A DNA stretch of 64,000 nucleotides, from contig NZ_KQ758601.1 in assembly GCF_001457025.1 (NCBI RefSeq), positions 1-64,000 of the forward strand, given 5' to 3'. Shown here piece after piece: positions 55,417 to 64,000 of the stretch. Position numbers and translations under genes: made by a program. The stretch's first letter is position 1. Each line of letters starts with the position of its first letter. This DNA is from Pseudarthrobacter enclensis (GTDB taxonomy: Bacteria; Actinomycetota; Actinomycetes; Actinomycetales; Micrococcaceae). Below the pieces are notes generated by a model. The model had not been told where the DNA came from and searched no databases. It worked only from the letters and a program-made list of their open reading frames with translations.

Positions 55417-55815
55417 TCAGAACATCGGCAGGACGAAGCCCGCCAGGAGGGCCACCGACCCGATCGCCGTCAGGACCCGCCCCAGCACGGAAGCCGTCCT
55501 GCCTGCCTCCTCCGGAACCGTGGTCTGCCACTGGGTGGGCCGCTTGGGGTGGTAGTAGATGGGCAGGGTGTCCCCCACCGCCATGTCCCTGATGTCGTGC
55601 GGGGACATGGGCGCGTTGTGTACCTGGTGCCGTCGGTCCATCCACCGGAAGCCCACACCGGTGGTGTCCGAGTAGACCACGGCCTCCGCCACGTCCCAGG
55701 GGTGGACGAACCGGCGCAGGAAGCCTGTGTAGAAGAGCAGCCCCAGGCCGACGGGAAGGCACATCCACGTCAGCACTTCCAGGATGGGTCCTGCCATATC
55801 GAACACAGTGGGCAT
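55417..55815 (-). CDS. DUF3592-like small membrane protein
   Basis: A 132-residue protein with a membrane helix at each end (about 9-30 and 110-130) and a beta-rich middle: VVYSDTTGVGFRWMDRRHQV, GDTLPIYYHPKRPTQWQT. The phrase on positional YHPxxP is typical of DUF3592 proteins. It converges with the DUF202 pair. Function unknown. Confidence 0.7.
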   Translation of the reverse strand: MPTVFDMAGPILEVLTWMCLPVGLGLLFYTGFLRRFVHPWDVAEAVVYSDTTGVGFRWMDRRHQVHNAPMSPHDIRDMAVGDTLPIYYHPKRPTQWQTTVPEEAGRTASVLGRVLTAIGSVALLAGFVLPMF

Positions 55816-55899
55816 GACTTTGATGGTACCGCCCGGGGGCTGGTGGCATCAGCACCTGGTACGTACGCTGAGGGGACCAGTCCGGACGAAGGGGACAGC

Positions 55900-56136
55900 A
55901 TGAACGACGAAGACATCCTGACGCGTATCCAGGCCCTCGTGGACGAGGAGCATTCCCTCCGGGAGGGGTCCGGGGACGGGCAGGCACCGGACCACGCCAG
56001 GCTGCGGCAGGTGGAGATCAGCCTCGACCAGTGCTGGGACCTGCTGCGGCAGCGGCGGGCCAAGAAGGATTCCGGAGAGAACCCGGACGAGGCCGAGACC
56101 CGGCCCGTGAGCGAGGTGGAAGGCTACAAGCAGTAG
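55900..56136 (+). CDS. DUF2630 family protein
   Basis: A 78-residue, charged, mostly helical protein. DILTRIQALVDEEHSLRE and RLRQVEISLDQCWDLLRQRR followed by EVEGYKQ are the DUF2630 pattern, common in actinobacteria. The ATG at 55900 follows AAGGGGACAGC. Function unknown. Confidence 0.88.
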   Translation: MNDEDILTRIQALVDEEHSLREGSGDGQAPDHARLRQVEISLDQCWDLLRQRRAKKDSGENPDEAETRPVSEVEGYKQ

Positions 56137-56184
56137 GGCCGCGCTGAGGCAGGCATGATGGATACAACAGATCGGAGTTCATCC

Positions 56185-56979
56185 ATGCGTCTCGCCGTCG
56201 CCCAAATCATCAGCAGCGCTGATACCGCAGCCAACCTGGAGCTGATCCGGGACTCCGCCGCTCAGGCCAAGGCGGCCGGAGCGGAGCTGGTCGTCTTCCC
56301 GGAGGCGGCCATGCGCGCGTTCGGCCATTCACTGACCGGCATCGCGGAGCCGCTGGACGGCCCGTGGGCAGACCAGGTGCGTGCCATCGCACGCGACCTG
56401 GACCTGGCGATCATAGCCGGGATGTTCACCCCGGGGAAGGACGGCCGCGTCCGCAACACGCTCCTGGTCACCGGTCCGGGGCTCGACACCTCCTACGACA
56501 AGGTCCACCTTTTCGACGCCTTCGGGTTCACCGAATCAACCACGGTGGAAGCAGGCGAAAAGCCGGTGACCTTCGAGTTCAACGGCACCGTGTTCGGGCT
56601 CGCCACCTGCTACGACGTCCGCTTCCCGGCCCTCTTCACGGCCAACGCGCGGGCCGGCGCCCAGGTGAACATCGTCTGTGCCTCCTGGGGCGCCGGCGAA
56701 GGAAAGGCCGACCAGTGGGATCTGCTGGTGCGCGCCCGTGCACTGGACAGCACCACCTTCGTGGTGGCGTGCGGACAGGGCGACCCTGAAACCATCGGCG
56801 CGGGCCCCGCCGGCAGTGCCCCCACAGGGATCGGCCACAGCGCTGTCATTTCCCCGCTGGGCAGCACCGTGGCCGCGCTGGGAGGCCGCCCGGAACTCGC
56901 CGTCGTCGATATCGATCCGTCCATTGTTGAGGACGTCCGCACCAAACTGCCCGTCCTGGCCAACGCCCGGCAATTCTAA
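56185..56979 (+). CDS. Carbon-nitrogen hydrolase (nitrilase superfamily)
   Basis: A 264-residue amidase-like enzyme with the nitrilase triad E40 (VVFPEAAM), K106 (YDKVHLFDAF) and C142 (LATCYDVRFP). The group includes omega-amidases and deaminated-glutathione amidases; YDKVHLFDAFGFTES fits that branch. The ATG at 56185 has CGGAG upstream and is preferred to 56155. Confidence 0.9.
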   Translation: MRLAVAQIISSADTAANLELIRDSAAQAKAAGAELVVFPEAAMRAFGHSLTGIAEPLDGPWADQVRAIARDLDLAIIAGMFTPGKDGRVRNTLLVTGPGLDTSYDKVHLFDAFGFTESTTVEAGEKPVTFEFNGTVFGLATCYDVRFPALFTANARAGAQVNIVCASWGAGEGKADQWDLLVRARALDSTTFVVACGQGDPETIGAGPAGSAPTGIGHSAVISPLGSTVAALGGRPELAVVDIDPSIVEDVRTKLPVLANARQF

Positions 56980-57014
56980 GGGGCTGCCCAAGGCCCCTCC
57001 CCCGCCAGTCCTCA

Positions 57015-57046
57015 ACGGCGCGCCGCACCCTGTTGCGGCGCGCCGT
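57015..57046 (+). terminator. Terminator after the nitrilase gene
   Basis: ACGGCGCGCCGCA and TGCGGCGCGCCGT are perfect 13-base arms with loop CCCTGT. There is no U-tract. Confidence 0.75.
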
Positions 57047-57245
57047 CGTCGTCTGCCGGCGCCACAGTGTTCCGGGCGAAGCGCCGGAGCGGTGAGGTCC
57101 CGTTCATGGCGGGGAAACGTCCCGCAAAATTGCGGACGACGGCGGCACCTCACCCCGCGGACCCCGCCGGCTGCGGTTTTCCCGCGCCACGCCGGGACCT
57201 CCGGCACTCAGCCGGTGCGGTCACCGCGGAACCGGATGGTGCCCG

Positions 57246-57261
57246 TTTACACGGCCGAAAC
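57246..57261 (+). promoter_or_regulatory. GlnR-like box 1 upstream of the ammonium transporter
   Basis: TTTAC-N6-GAAAC matches the actinobacterial GlnR pattern gTnAC-N6-GaAAC at all but the first base. The gap 56980-57414 holds the nitrilase terminator, this box and a second one. Confidence 0.5.
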
Positions 57262-57298
57262 AATTCCGACACGCGAACTTCACGCAAGGCCGGTTTGT

Positions 57299-57314
57299 GT
57301 AACGCAGCCGCAAC
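57299..57314 (+). promoter_or_regulatory. GlnR-like box 2 upstream of the ammonium transporter
   Basis: GTAAC-N6-GCAAC fits gTnAC-N6-GaAAC with one change. It lies about 100 bases before the start codon and 53 bases after box 1. Together they suggest induction of transport in nitrogen limitation. Confidence 0.55.
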
Positions 57315-57414
57315 TTTTCGCGGCACTGAATGAAACACGCGCCGCGAATGATGGTCCCCGGGGGAAAAGCGGGGCCGGCAATCCGCCCCGTTGAATCTTG
57401 CGAAGGGACCACCG

Positions 57415-58737
57415 GTGGAGATGTCTGCCCAACACGTCTGGCTGCTTATTTCGGCGGCGATGGTACTGCTGATGACCCCCGGGCTCGGGCTCTTCTACGG
57501 CGGCATGACCCGCGCCAAGGCCGCCCTCAACATGATCATGATGAGCTTCATCTCGGCCGGCATCGTCGGCGTGGTGTGGGTCCTGTGGGGTTACTCCATG
57601 ACCACCGGCGACGGGTTCCTGGGCATCTTCGGCAATCCGCTCACCAGCTTTGGCCTCCAGAACCTCATGGGTTCACCGGACCTGATCAAGGCCGGCTACA
57701 GCGCCACCTTCGCCATCATCACGGTGGCGCTCATCAGCGGCGCCATCGCAGACCGCGCCAAATTCAGTGCGTGGGCCCTGTTCGTGCCCGTTTGGATCAC
57801 GGTGGTCTACTGCCCGCTCGCCTACATGATCTGGGGCGGGGGCCTGATGAGTGCCGGCGGCGCCGTCACGGCGGTCTTCGGGCAGGTCATCGACTTTGCC
57901 GGCGGTGCCGTGGTGGAAATCAGCTCCGGCACCGCCGCCCTGGTCCTGGCCATCATCGTGGGCCAGCGCCACGGCTTTGCCAAGGACCCCAACCACCGGC
58001 CGCACAACGTCCCCTTCATCATGCTGGGTGCCGCCCTGCTGTGGTTCGGCTGGTTCGGATTCAACGGTGGAGCCGCCACCAGCGCGGAGCAGGCCGGGCT
58101 GATCTGGATCAACACCCTGGTCACGCCGGCGGCCGCCATGCTCAGCTGGCTGGTCACCGAGAAGGTCCGGCACGGCCACCCCACATCCCTTGGTGCGGCG
58201 TCCGGCGTGGTGGCCGGGCTCGTCGCCATCACGCCCTCCTGCGCGAATATCAGCCCGGTGGCCGCAATCGGCCTGGGCCTGGTCGCCGGTGCCGCCTGCG
58301 CCGTCTTCGTGGACCTGAAGTACCGCTTTGGCCTCGACGATTCCCTGGACGTGGTGGGCGTGCACCTGGGCGCCGGACTGATCGGCACCCTGGCGCTCGG
58401 ATTCATCGCCCTGCCCGTGGATGGCCAAGGCGGGGGCCTGTTCTACGGCGGCGGGCTCCAGCAGCTCATCGCCCAGACGGCGGCGGTGGTCATCACCTTG
58501 CTGGTCTCCGGCCTCGGCACGCTCGTGATCGGCCGCCTCATCAACAGGACGGTGGGTTTCCGGGTCAGCCACGAAGCGGAGACCGCCGGGGTGGACCTGT
58601 CGGAGCACGCCGAGACCGCCTACGCGTTCGGTGAGCTCGGCGCGGCCTTCAATCCCCTGCGCCACGCAGTGTCCCACACACCGGTGGCGGGACAGCCTGC
58701 CAGGCAGGAGCAGGCCAAGGAGGAGTCCTTCGCCTGA
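57415..58737 (+). CDS. amt: Ammonium transporter
   Basis: A 440-residue Amt-family channel with 11 membrane helices. Motifs are LISAAMVLLMTPGLGLFYGG, MTRAKAALNMIMMSF and WFGWFGFNGG with AGLIWINTL, and the C-terminal VDLSEHAETAYAFGEL. AAGGGA lies 6 bases before the GTG at 57415, making it the best start over the TTG at 57391 or ATG at 57421. No glnB/glnK follows, so it stands alone. Two GlnR-like boxes lie upstream. Confidence 0.94.
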   Translation: MEMSAQHVWLLISAAMVLLMTPGLGLFYGGMTRAKAALNMIMMSFISAGIVGVVWVLWGYSMTTGDGFLGIFGNPLTSFGLQNLMGSPDLIKAGYSATFAIITVALISGAIADRAKFSAWALFVPVWITVVYCPLAYMIWGGGLMSAGGAVTAVFGQVIDFAGGAVVEISSGTAALVLAIIVGQRHGFAKDPNHRPHNVPFIMLGAALLWFGWFGFNGGAATSAEQAGLIWINTLVTPAAAMLSWLVTEKVRHGHPTSLGAASGVVAGLVAITPSCANISPVAAIGLGLVAGAACAVFVDLKYRFGLDDSLDVVGVHLGAGLIGTLALGFIALPVDGQGGGLFYGGGLQQLIAQTAAVVITLLVSGLGTLVIGRLINRTVGFRVSHEAETAGVDLSEHAETAYAFGELGAAFNPLRHAVSHTPVAGQPARQEQAKEESFA

Positions 58738-58766
58738 CGGGCACCCCCTGCCGGCGGCCCCGTGCC

Positions 58767-59372
58767 CTAATCGGCAAGGATCTTGTAGAGCGCCCGCCGC
58801 GTTTCGTTCAGCTTCTCCAGCGCCGCTGCCCGCTGCTCCTCAGTGACACCGCTGCGGAACTGGTGAATGACGGCCATCAGCTTGCCGACGCTCTGATGGA
58901 ACTCCCGGTCCGAGCCCTCCGGCACCGCACTCCAGGCGCCCTCCATTTCCTCCGCGTGCCCGGCAACGTACTCCCGGCCGGCATCGGTGAGCGAAAACTC
59001 GGTGCCCCGGCCTTCGCTCAGGGCCTCGATAAGGCCTTCATCCACCAGCTGCTGCAGCGTGGGATAGATGGACCCGGGACTGGGACGCCACGCACCCTCG
59101 GTCTTTTCGGCAATCGTCTTGATCAAGCCGTAACCATTGGAGGGTGCTTCGGCCAGCAGGGAAAGGATGGCCGCCCGCACATCGCCCCGGTTGGCCCGGC
59201 GCGGTCCGCGGCCGAAACCCGGCCCAAACCCCGGTCCGAAGCCCGGACCAAATCCCGGACCAAAGCCGCCACCACCGCGGTGGCCGTGCGGGCCCCGGCG
59301 TCCCCTGCCACGTTCGAACCGGCCCCTGGCGAACTCGGGACCGGGAAATTTTTCGTCTGGTATGCCTCTCAT
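58767..59372 (-). CDS. PadR-family transcriptional regulator
   Basis: A 201-residue protein. A disordered N-terminus is rich in Arg/Gly and has about four FGPG repeats (residues 37-56). The PadR winged helix follows: VRAAILSLLAEAPSNGYGLI, then GAWRPSPGSIYPTLQQLVDE and SLTDAGREYVAGH. A C-terminal dimerisation helix with EEQRAAALEKLNETRRALYK completes it. The ATG at 59372 is preferred over 59402. It probably represses itself through the palindrome upstream. The divergent gene encodes a penicillin-binding protein. Confidence 0.9.
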   Translation of the reverse strand: MRGIPDEKFPGPEFARGRFERGRGRRGPHGHRGGGGFGPGFGPGFGPGFGPGFGRGPRRANRGDVRAAILSLLAEAPSNGYGLIKTIAEKTEGAWRPSPGSIYPTLQQLVDEGLIEALSEGRGTEFSLTDAGREYVAGHAEEMEGAWSAVPEGSDREFHQSVGKLMAVIHQFRSGVTEEQRAAALEKLNETRRALYKILAD

Positions 59373-59416
59373 GTTGGCGTCCACCTTTCTTAGTAAAATC
59401 ATTTCGCCGATGTCTT

Positions 59417-59452
59417 CGGCGATAGTTAACGATATGTCGTTAACTATCGCCG
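59417..59452. promoter_or_regulatory. Perfect palindrome, probable PadR operator
   Basis: CGGCGATAGTTAACGA and TCGTTAACTATCGCCG are perfect 16-base inverted arms around TATG. It covers the -10 of the padR promoter, which implies autoregulation. It may also affect the divergent gene for the penicillin-binding protein. Confidence 0.75.
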
Positions 59453-59457
59453 GTCAA
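59429..59457 (-). promoter_or_regulatory. Promoter of the padR-type gene
   Basis: On the minus strand TTGACC (59457-59452), 17 bases and TATCGT (59434-59429) form a good promoter whose spacer and -10 lie within the palindrome. Confidence 0.6.
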
Positions 59458-59553
59458 GGGAAATTTTGTGACCTTATCCTGACCTTGCAGGTTCTGGATC
59501 ACCCCTGGGCAGCGGCGTAGGCTGGACGCACCTCGAGGCGTGAGGGCTGACGG

Positions 59554-61737
59554 ATGGCAAAGAAGAGCAGGCGCAGGCGCGGTTTCGGCGCGGCCCTGGG
59601 ACGAATTGTGGGGTTCCTTGCCGCAAGTGCCATGTGCGGCGTGCTGGTGGCCAGCCTGGTGGTGCCGGCAGTGGCCGCCGCAGGCTTCGGTGTCAGCAGT
59701 TCGATCGGATTCTTCGAACGTTTGCCCGAGGAACTCACGGTGCAGCCGCCGTCGCAGTCCACGCGCGTGCTGACCGCGGACGGCCAGCCGATTGCCACGT
59801 TCTATGCCGAGAACAGGGTCCGGATTCCCCTGGACCAGATGTCTCCCTATATCAAGGACGCCATCATCTCTATCGAGGACAGCAGGTTCTACGAGCACGC
59901 CGGCATCGACCCGCAGGGCATCCTCCGCGCACTCATCTCCAACGTGACCAAGGGGGACCAGCAGGGCGCTTCCACCATCACCCAGCAGTACGTCACCAAC
60001 GTGGTCAACGAGGCCAGGCTCTCCCAGGACCGGCCGGACGAGGTGGTCCTCAGCGGGCAAAAGGACATGGGCGACAAGTTGCGCGAGATGCGACTGGCCA
60101 TCGCCCTCGAGAAGAAGTACAGCAAGGACCAGATCCTTGAGGGCTACCTGAACATTGTGTTCTTCAACAGCGACGCCTACGGCGTGGAGGCTGCCGCCCG
60201 GTACTTCTTCAGCACCTCCGCAAAGGACCTCACCCTTCCGCAGGCGGCATTGCTGGCCGGCCTGGTGAACAGCCCCACGTTCTACAACCCGGCCATCAAC
60301 CCGGACAATTCGCTGGCCCGCCGCAACCAGGTGCTGGATGAGATGCTCCGCCTGGGCAAGATCACCCAGGCCCAGCACGACGATGCCAAGGCCACGCCCA
60401 TCGAATTGAAGCTCAGCCCGGAGCGGCAGGGCTGCGCCAATGCGGCCATGGCACCGTACTTCTGCGACTACATCTCGCACCTCATCCTCAACAACCCGGC
60501 ATTCGGGCCCAACGCGACCGAGCGGGAACGCACGTTGTACCGCGGCGGCCTGACCATCGTCACCACCCTCGACAGCCGGCTGCAGGCCGCAGCGCAGGCC
60601 CAGGTGGACAGCACAGCGGGCGCCAACCCAGACAAGTGGGGTGCAGCACTGGTCACAGTGCAACCGGGAACGGGCAAGATCCTGGCGATGGCCCAGAACA
60701 CCTCATTCCTCCCCGAACCGGGCAAGTTCGACACCCAACTGAACTTCAACGTCGATGCCCGGGACCCGCAGGGCAATGACCTCAACGGCGCCGGCGGTTT
60801 CCAGACCGGATCCACCATGAAGCCCTTCACGTTTGCTGAGTGGCTTAACGAGGGCAAGACGATCACCGCCGAGATCGATGCCTCCCGCCGGGTGTATCCG
60901 CTCGGGTTCCCCTGGCGTTCCAGCTGCGGCAAGGTACTGGGCGCCTACAGCACGGCGCAGAACAATCCACAGCAGGGTGCGGCTGATGACCTGCAGAACG
61001 CCGAGGAGGGCTTCTACCGGAAGATGCCCGTCAATTACGGCCTCTACAACTCGATCAATACGGCCACGTTCGCGTCCGCTGCGCAGCTGGACTTCTGCGG
61101 CATCCAAAAGATGGTTGACGCTGTGGGACTGCACAGCGGCCTGGACGGATCCCCCATCAACATGCACCAGCTGGGCAACCTGCTCGGCGCCACCGGGGTT
61201 GCACCCCTGCACATGGCCAACGCGTTCGCCACGTTCGCCAACGACGGGCGCTTCTGCCAGCCCATTGCCCTGGTGGACATCACCGATGCCACCGGCCGCA
61301 AACTGCCGGCCCAGATTCCGGAGTGCAGGGATGCCGTGAAGCCGGACGTGGCACGCGGCGTCAACAGCGTCCTACAGGACGTGCTGGTGAGGGGTTCCGG
61401 CTTCTGGATCCAGCCGAAGGTTCACGACAAGTGGCCGACGGCCGCCAAGACCGGCACTTCCAACAACAACGGCGCCACCTGGATTGTGGGCTACACCAGC
61501 GGGCTGGCCACGGCATCCTTCTTCGGGGACGCACTCGAAGGTCAAAAACGTGCAGGCCAAAACGTCACCATCAACGGAACGTTCTATCCCCGCCTCGACG
61601 GTTACATGATCGCCGGCCCGCAATGGGCAAACTACATGCTCAAGGCGGTTCCCCTCTACCCCGCCGCGCCGTTCCCCGGTCCTCCTCAGTCGATGATCGG
61701 TCCGAACCCGTCACCCACCCCCGCACCCAAGCGGTAG
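59554..61737 (+). CDS. Class A penicillin-binding protein (transglycosylase/transpeptidase)
   Basis: A 727-residue bifunctional peptidoglycan synthase. A basic cytoplasmic start and one membrane helix (about 20-45) lead to the GT51 domain with catalytic E108 in SIEDSRFYEHAGID and QGASTITQQYV. The transpeptidase domain has S420-T-M-K423, S500-I-N502 and K632-T-G. The Pro-rich C-terminus ends PNPSPTPAPKR; no PASTA domain is seen. It is divergent from the padR-type gene. Confidence 0.94.
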   Translation: MAKKSRRRRGFGAALGRIVGFLAASAMCGVLVASLVVPAVAAAGFGVSSSIGFFERLPEELTVQPPSQSTRVLTADGQPIATFYAENRVRIPLDQMSPYIKDAIISIEDSRFYEHAGIDPQGILRALISNVTKGDQQGASTITQQYVTNVVNEARLSQDRPDEVVLSGQKDMGDKLREMRLAIALEKKYSKDQILEGYLNIVFFNSDAYGVEAAARYFFSTSAKDLTLPQAALLAGLVNSPTFYNPAINPDNSLARRNQVLDEMLRLGKITQAQHDDAKATPIELKLSPERQGCANAAMAPYFCDYISHLILNNPAFGPNATERERTLYRGGLTIVTTLDSRLQAAAQAQVDSTAGANPDKWGAALVTVQPGTGKILAMAQNTSFLPEPGKFDTQLNFNVDARDPQGNDLNGAGGFQTGSTMKPFTFAEWLNEGKTITAEIDASRRVYPLGFPWRSSCGKVLGAYSTAQNNPQQGAADDLQNAEEGFYRKMPVNYGLYNSINTATFASAAQLDFCGIQKMVDAVGLHSGLDGSPINMHQLGNLLGATGVAPLHMANAFATFANDGRFCQPIALVDITDATGRKLPAQIPECRDAVKPDVARGVNSVLQDVLVRGSGFWIQPKVHDKWPTAAKTGTSNNNGATWIVGYTSGLATASFFGDALEGQKRAGQNVTINGTFYPRLDGYMIAGPQWANYMLKAVPLYPAAPFPGPPQSMIGPNPSPTPAPKR

Positions 61738-61767
61738 CAACGCAGGGGCTGGCCGCTTTAACCTGCC

Positions 61768-63420
61768 TTACACAGCAGGCGTTGGTCCGGCCCGGCCGAG
61801 CACTTCCACGCTGTTTCGCTTGGCTTCGGGGATGCCGACGGCGGCCGCCTTGGGTCCTGAAGTACGTGGCACGGGGGTCCTGGCCCGCCGTCCCAGCTTC
61901 TGCCGCAAGGGAAGGTTGGGACGACGGCGACGCTCCTGATCCGCCCCCGCGCCAGGGAGTGCGGCGGGCTGCGGGATGTAAGTGGGGAGTTTGGAACTCC
62001 GGTTTCCTGGGAGTGGTGGTGCGGTGGAGTGGTAGGCGTGGCCGGTGGGGCTTCGAAGCGTCACGGTGTGTCGGGCCCCGGGATTGGGAGCTGTTGCCGC
62101 CGACCATCCCGGGCTTTCTTTGGTGTGGTTGCAGGCTTCGCAGAGTCCTTGGCCGTTTTCGGTGGTGGTTTTGCCGCCGTGGTGCCAGGGGGTGATGTGG
62201 TCGTAGTGGCGGATGGGTGCGTCGCAGTACGGGGTGCGGCAGGTGTCGTCCCGGATGTGGAGGAAGCGTTTGAGTCCTGCCGGGAAGAGCCGGGCTTTGG
62301 AGTCTATCCCGATGAGCTCACCGGTGCCGGGGGCCGTGTAGAGCCGCCGGACCCAGACAGCCATCGCGGACTCGGGGTCGGCGCCGGGTTCTTTGTTGAT
62401 GCTGGTGCCGGCAAGGTTCCGGCGTGCACCGCCGGCACCGGGAGCGCCGGCACCGGTGGCACTGTTGGCACGGTTGGCGTCGCGGGTGGCGGCGCGGGTG
62501 GCGGTGCCCGTGCCCGGTTGATGTCCGGCGGCGAGTTCGCGGGCCCAGGCGGCGGGCACGATGCCGTACCCGGCGAGCCGGGCCGGCTCGCTGTCACCTT
62601 GTAATAGGGTCCGGTCGGTCATGACGAGCTGGACCTGGACCCCGCTGATCCCGCCCGGGGTCCCGGTGATCCGTTCGACCAGGGTGTCCGCCATGATCTG
62701 GCCCGCTGACCGGCCGTCCCCGGAGGACCGGAGGGTACCGGCTTCCCTGGTAAGGGCGGCGTAGGCGGCCACGCCCTCGGCGACGGGCAGCAGCGCGGTC
62801 AGCCGGGCCATGGTGTCCGGCGCCGGGCGAAGGCCCACCGTCCGTGCCCCCACCGCTTTGGCGGCCCGCCTGGCCACCGAAGCAGGGTCGCGCCGGTACG
62901 CGGCGGCTTTGACCGCGGAGATGATGGTCCGGTCCCCGGCCCCGTCGAAAGCACCGGTATCGGCGGCAAGTTCTTCATCCACGCCCGCCCGGTCCTCGAG
63001 TGAGAGGCAGATGGTTTCCTTCACCACCAGCGTGGTCCGCCATTCACTCAACCGTCCGGACCGGAACGCGGCAAACGTGCGGGGCATCCCGGTCAGGGTC
63101 TTCGTCAATCCCAGCAGCCTGCCGCCCCGGGACGGGGACTCCCGCCGCGCCAACGCCACCTGCGCCCCGACACCCACTCCAAGCTGATCAGCAGGAACAC
63201 CTGCAGCGGCCTGCTCCCGCCGCTGGAACAGGTCGAACGCCACAGCTATCTCGGCTTGCCTCGCCGCCGCCACAGCCTTCAAATCCTCAAGCTGCCGGAG
63301 CTGATCGATCATCCCCGCACCATCAGGAGCAATAGGCGCCGCCGAGAGCAGCATGAGGATGCCGGCGAGATGCCCATGCACCGCCACTCCATCCTCAGCC
63401 GTCCCCAGCACCGCTTCCAT
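61768..63420 (-). CDS. HNH endonuclease with DUF222 domain, second copy
   Basis: A 550-residue DUF222/HNH protein: [20 protein letters not shown] at the N-terminus, [20 protein letters not shown] in the middle, and a C-terminal HNH with [20 protein letters not shown] and CEACNHTKE. It carries an Ala/Thr/Gly-rich linker (about 325-365) before the nuclease. It has the same architecture as the gene at 1.8-3.4 kb, but the sequences differ clearly. The start at 63420 is uncertain; an in-frame ATG lies at 63465. Confidence 0.88.
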   Translation of the reverse strand: MEAVLGTAEDGVAVHGHLAGILMLLSAAPIAPDGAGMIDQLRQLEDLKAVAAARQAEIAVAFDLFQRREQAAAGVPADQLGVGVGAQVALARRESPSRGGRLLGLTKTLTGMPRTFAAFRSGRLSEWRTTLVVKETICLSLEDRAGVDEELAADTGAFDGAGDRTIISAVKAAAYRRDPASVARRAAKAVGARTVGLRPAPDTMARLTALLPVAEGVAAYAALTREAGTLRSSGDGRSAGQIMADTLVERITGTPGGISGVQVQLVMTDRTLLQGDSEPARLAGYGIVPAAWARELAAGHQPGTGTATRAATRDANRANSATGAGAPGAGGARRNLAGTSINKEPGADPESAMAVWVRRLYTAPGTGELIGIDSKARLFPAGLKRFLHIRDDTCRTPYCDAPIRHYDHITPWHHGGKTTTENGQGLCEACNHTKESPGWSAATAPNPGARHTVTLRSPTGHAYHSTAPPLPGNRSSKLPTYIPQPAALPGAGADQERRRRPNLPLRQKLGRRARTPVPRTSGPKAAAVGIPEAKRNSVEVLGRAGPTPAV

Positions 63421-63508
63421 GACCAAAGTCTTCCAGCACCCACCGACATTCCCGACGCCCCTCAAGCCCTATGTGGAAAAGCGGTGGTCCAGGACGATCA
63501 AGTGGACA

Positions 63509-64000
63509 ATGAACGGCGTGGAGAACCTTGAAACAGAGCGACTGATCCTCCGGCCCTGGGAGCCCAAGGACGCAGACTTCGTGCTGGATCTCTACTCCCG
63601 CTGGGAGGTGCAGCGCTTCATCGGCAACCCGCCCCGCGTGATGGCGGACCGCGCTGAGGCAGAGGAACGAATCCGGGTGTGGCGTGCCATGGACCATCCG
63701 GTCCACGCGGTCTGGGTCGTTCAACTGAAAGGCCCAGCCCAGCAGGCGAACCCAGCCAACTCAACAAACCCAGCCCAACCATCAAACCCGCCGCAACAGA
63801 CAGACCCTGCGCAGCCACGAATCCCCGGACACAGCAAGCCCGCACTCGCCGGGACGCTGCTCCTCAAGTCCATTCCGGCGTCGGGCGCTGAACTTCCGCT
63901 GCAACCATCGGGTGACACGGAAATCGGCTGGCATTTCCACCCGGACCACTGGGGAAAGGGGTACGCCACCGAGGCCGCGGCGGCGGTCCTCGCCTACGCC
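63509..64000 (+). CDS. GNAT-family acetyltransferase, N-terminal part (runs off the right edge)
   Basis: The first 164 residues of a RimJ/RimL-type N-acetyltransferase: LETERLILRPWEPKDADFVL at the start, and TEIGWHFHPDHWGKGYATEA, the acetyl-CoA region, near the edge. Between the beta strands VHAVWVVQLKG and LAGTLLLKS lies an insertion (about 76-109) rich in Asn, Pro, Gln and Ala with repeated NPxQ-like units. That insertion uses CCA, TCA, ACA and CAA codons more than its surroundings. Confidence 0.85.
   Translation, partial: MNGVENLETERLILRPWEPKDADFVLDLYSRWEVQRFIGNPPRVMADRAEAEERIRVWRAMDHPVHAVWVVQLKGPAQQANPANSTNPAQPSNPPQQTDPAQPRIPGHSKPALAGTLLLKSIPASGAELPLQPSGDTEIGWHFHPDHWGKGYATEAAAAVLAYA

Noticed and set aside
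57067..57333. An 88-codon frame in the amt leader
   Set aside because: It overlaps the GlnR-like boxes, has no good ribosome binding site and its translation is low-complexity.
58739..58767. Terminator between amt and padR
   Set aside because: Only six outer base pairs (GGGCAC/GTGCCC) form, with an unpaired 17-base interior; too weak to call.

Overview
The window is high-GC, densely coded DNA from an actinobacterium. The gene content (fused xanthine dehydrogenase, a 302-residue uricase, DUF222/HNH genes of the 13E12 type, GlnR-type boxes, GAF-ANTAR and DUF2630 proteins) fits the Micrococcaceae, most likely Arthrobacter or Pseudarthrobacter. That placement is an inference from protein families; no rRNA, tRNA, CRISPR array or clear insertion sequence was seen. 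The window opens inside aceE and closes inside a GNAT acetyltransferase gene.

Region 1 (1-5.1 kb): the aceE 3' end, a MobA-like nucleotidyltransferase, a DUF222/HNH nuclease, a uracil-DNA-glycosylase-family protein and an aldo/keto reductase.

Region 2 (5.1-24.8 kb) is a purine catabolism island. A leftward operon runs guanine deaminase, AzgA-type permease, XdhC, FAD subunit and fused [2Fe-2S]/Mo-cofactor xanthine dehydrogenase. Divergent from it are an 8-oxoguanine deaminase and a LigD-type polymerase. Then come urate oxidase and an NCS2 permease, an IclR regulator, and a rightward set of malic enzyme, malate synthase, a DUF6986 protein and (S)-ureidoglycine aminohydrolase. Together they take guanine, xanthine and 8-oxoguanine to urate and 5-hydroxyisourate, and dispose of the glyoxylate released later through malate to pyruvate. 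The steps from hydroxyisourate to ureidoglycine are not in the window. AT-rich elements that resemble each other lie before the deaminase and urate oxidase genes, with a third beside a small ORF between them.

Region 3 (24.8-41.5 kb) is a mixed housekeeping and stress stretch: a degenerate serine-hydrolase-like lipoprotein, zinc alcohol dehydrogenase, HAD phosphatase, DUF1508 protein, GH15, DUF72, App1 phosphatase, GH1, a divergent J-domain/MerR pair, a PAP2 phosphatase, a secreted subtilase, an epimerase, an adenylate kinase, a GAF-ANTAR protein and a single-domain response regulator.

Region 4 (41.5-46.8 kb) is a tight five-gene cell-surface operon: a phosphodiester glycosidase (NAGPA) domain protein, a GT2/GtrA fusion, a DUF4956 membrane protein, a VTC-type polyphosphate polymerase domain protein and a Cthe_2159-family lipoprotein. 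It is the best candidate here for a poorly described system.

Region 5 (46.8-64 kb): alpha/beta hydrolase, ArsR regulator with a CDF metal exporter, desaturase with its ferredoxin reductase, LLM flavin oxidoreductase, YnfA, L-2-hydroxyglutarate oxidase, two DUF202 proteins, nitrilase, an ammonium transporter behind two GlnR-like boxes, a PadR regulator with a perfect palindrome over its promoter, a class A penicillin-binding protein, a second DUF222/HNH gene and the truncated GNAT gene.
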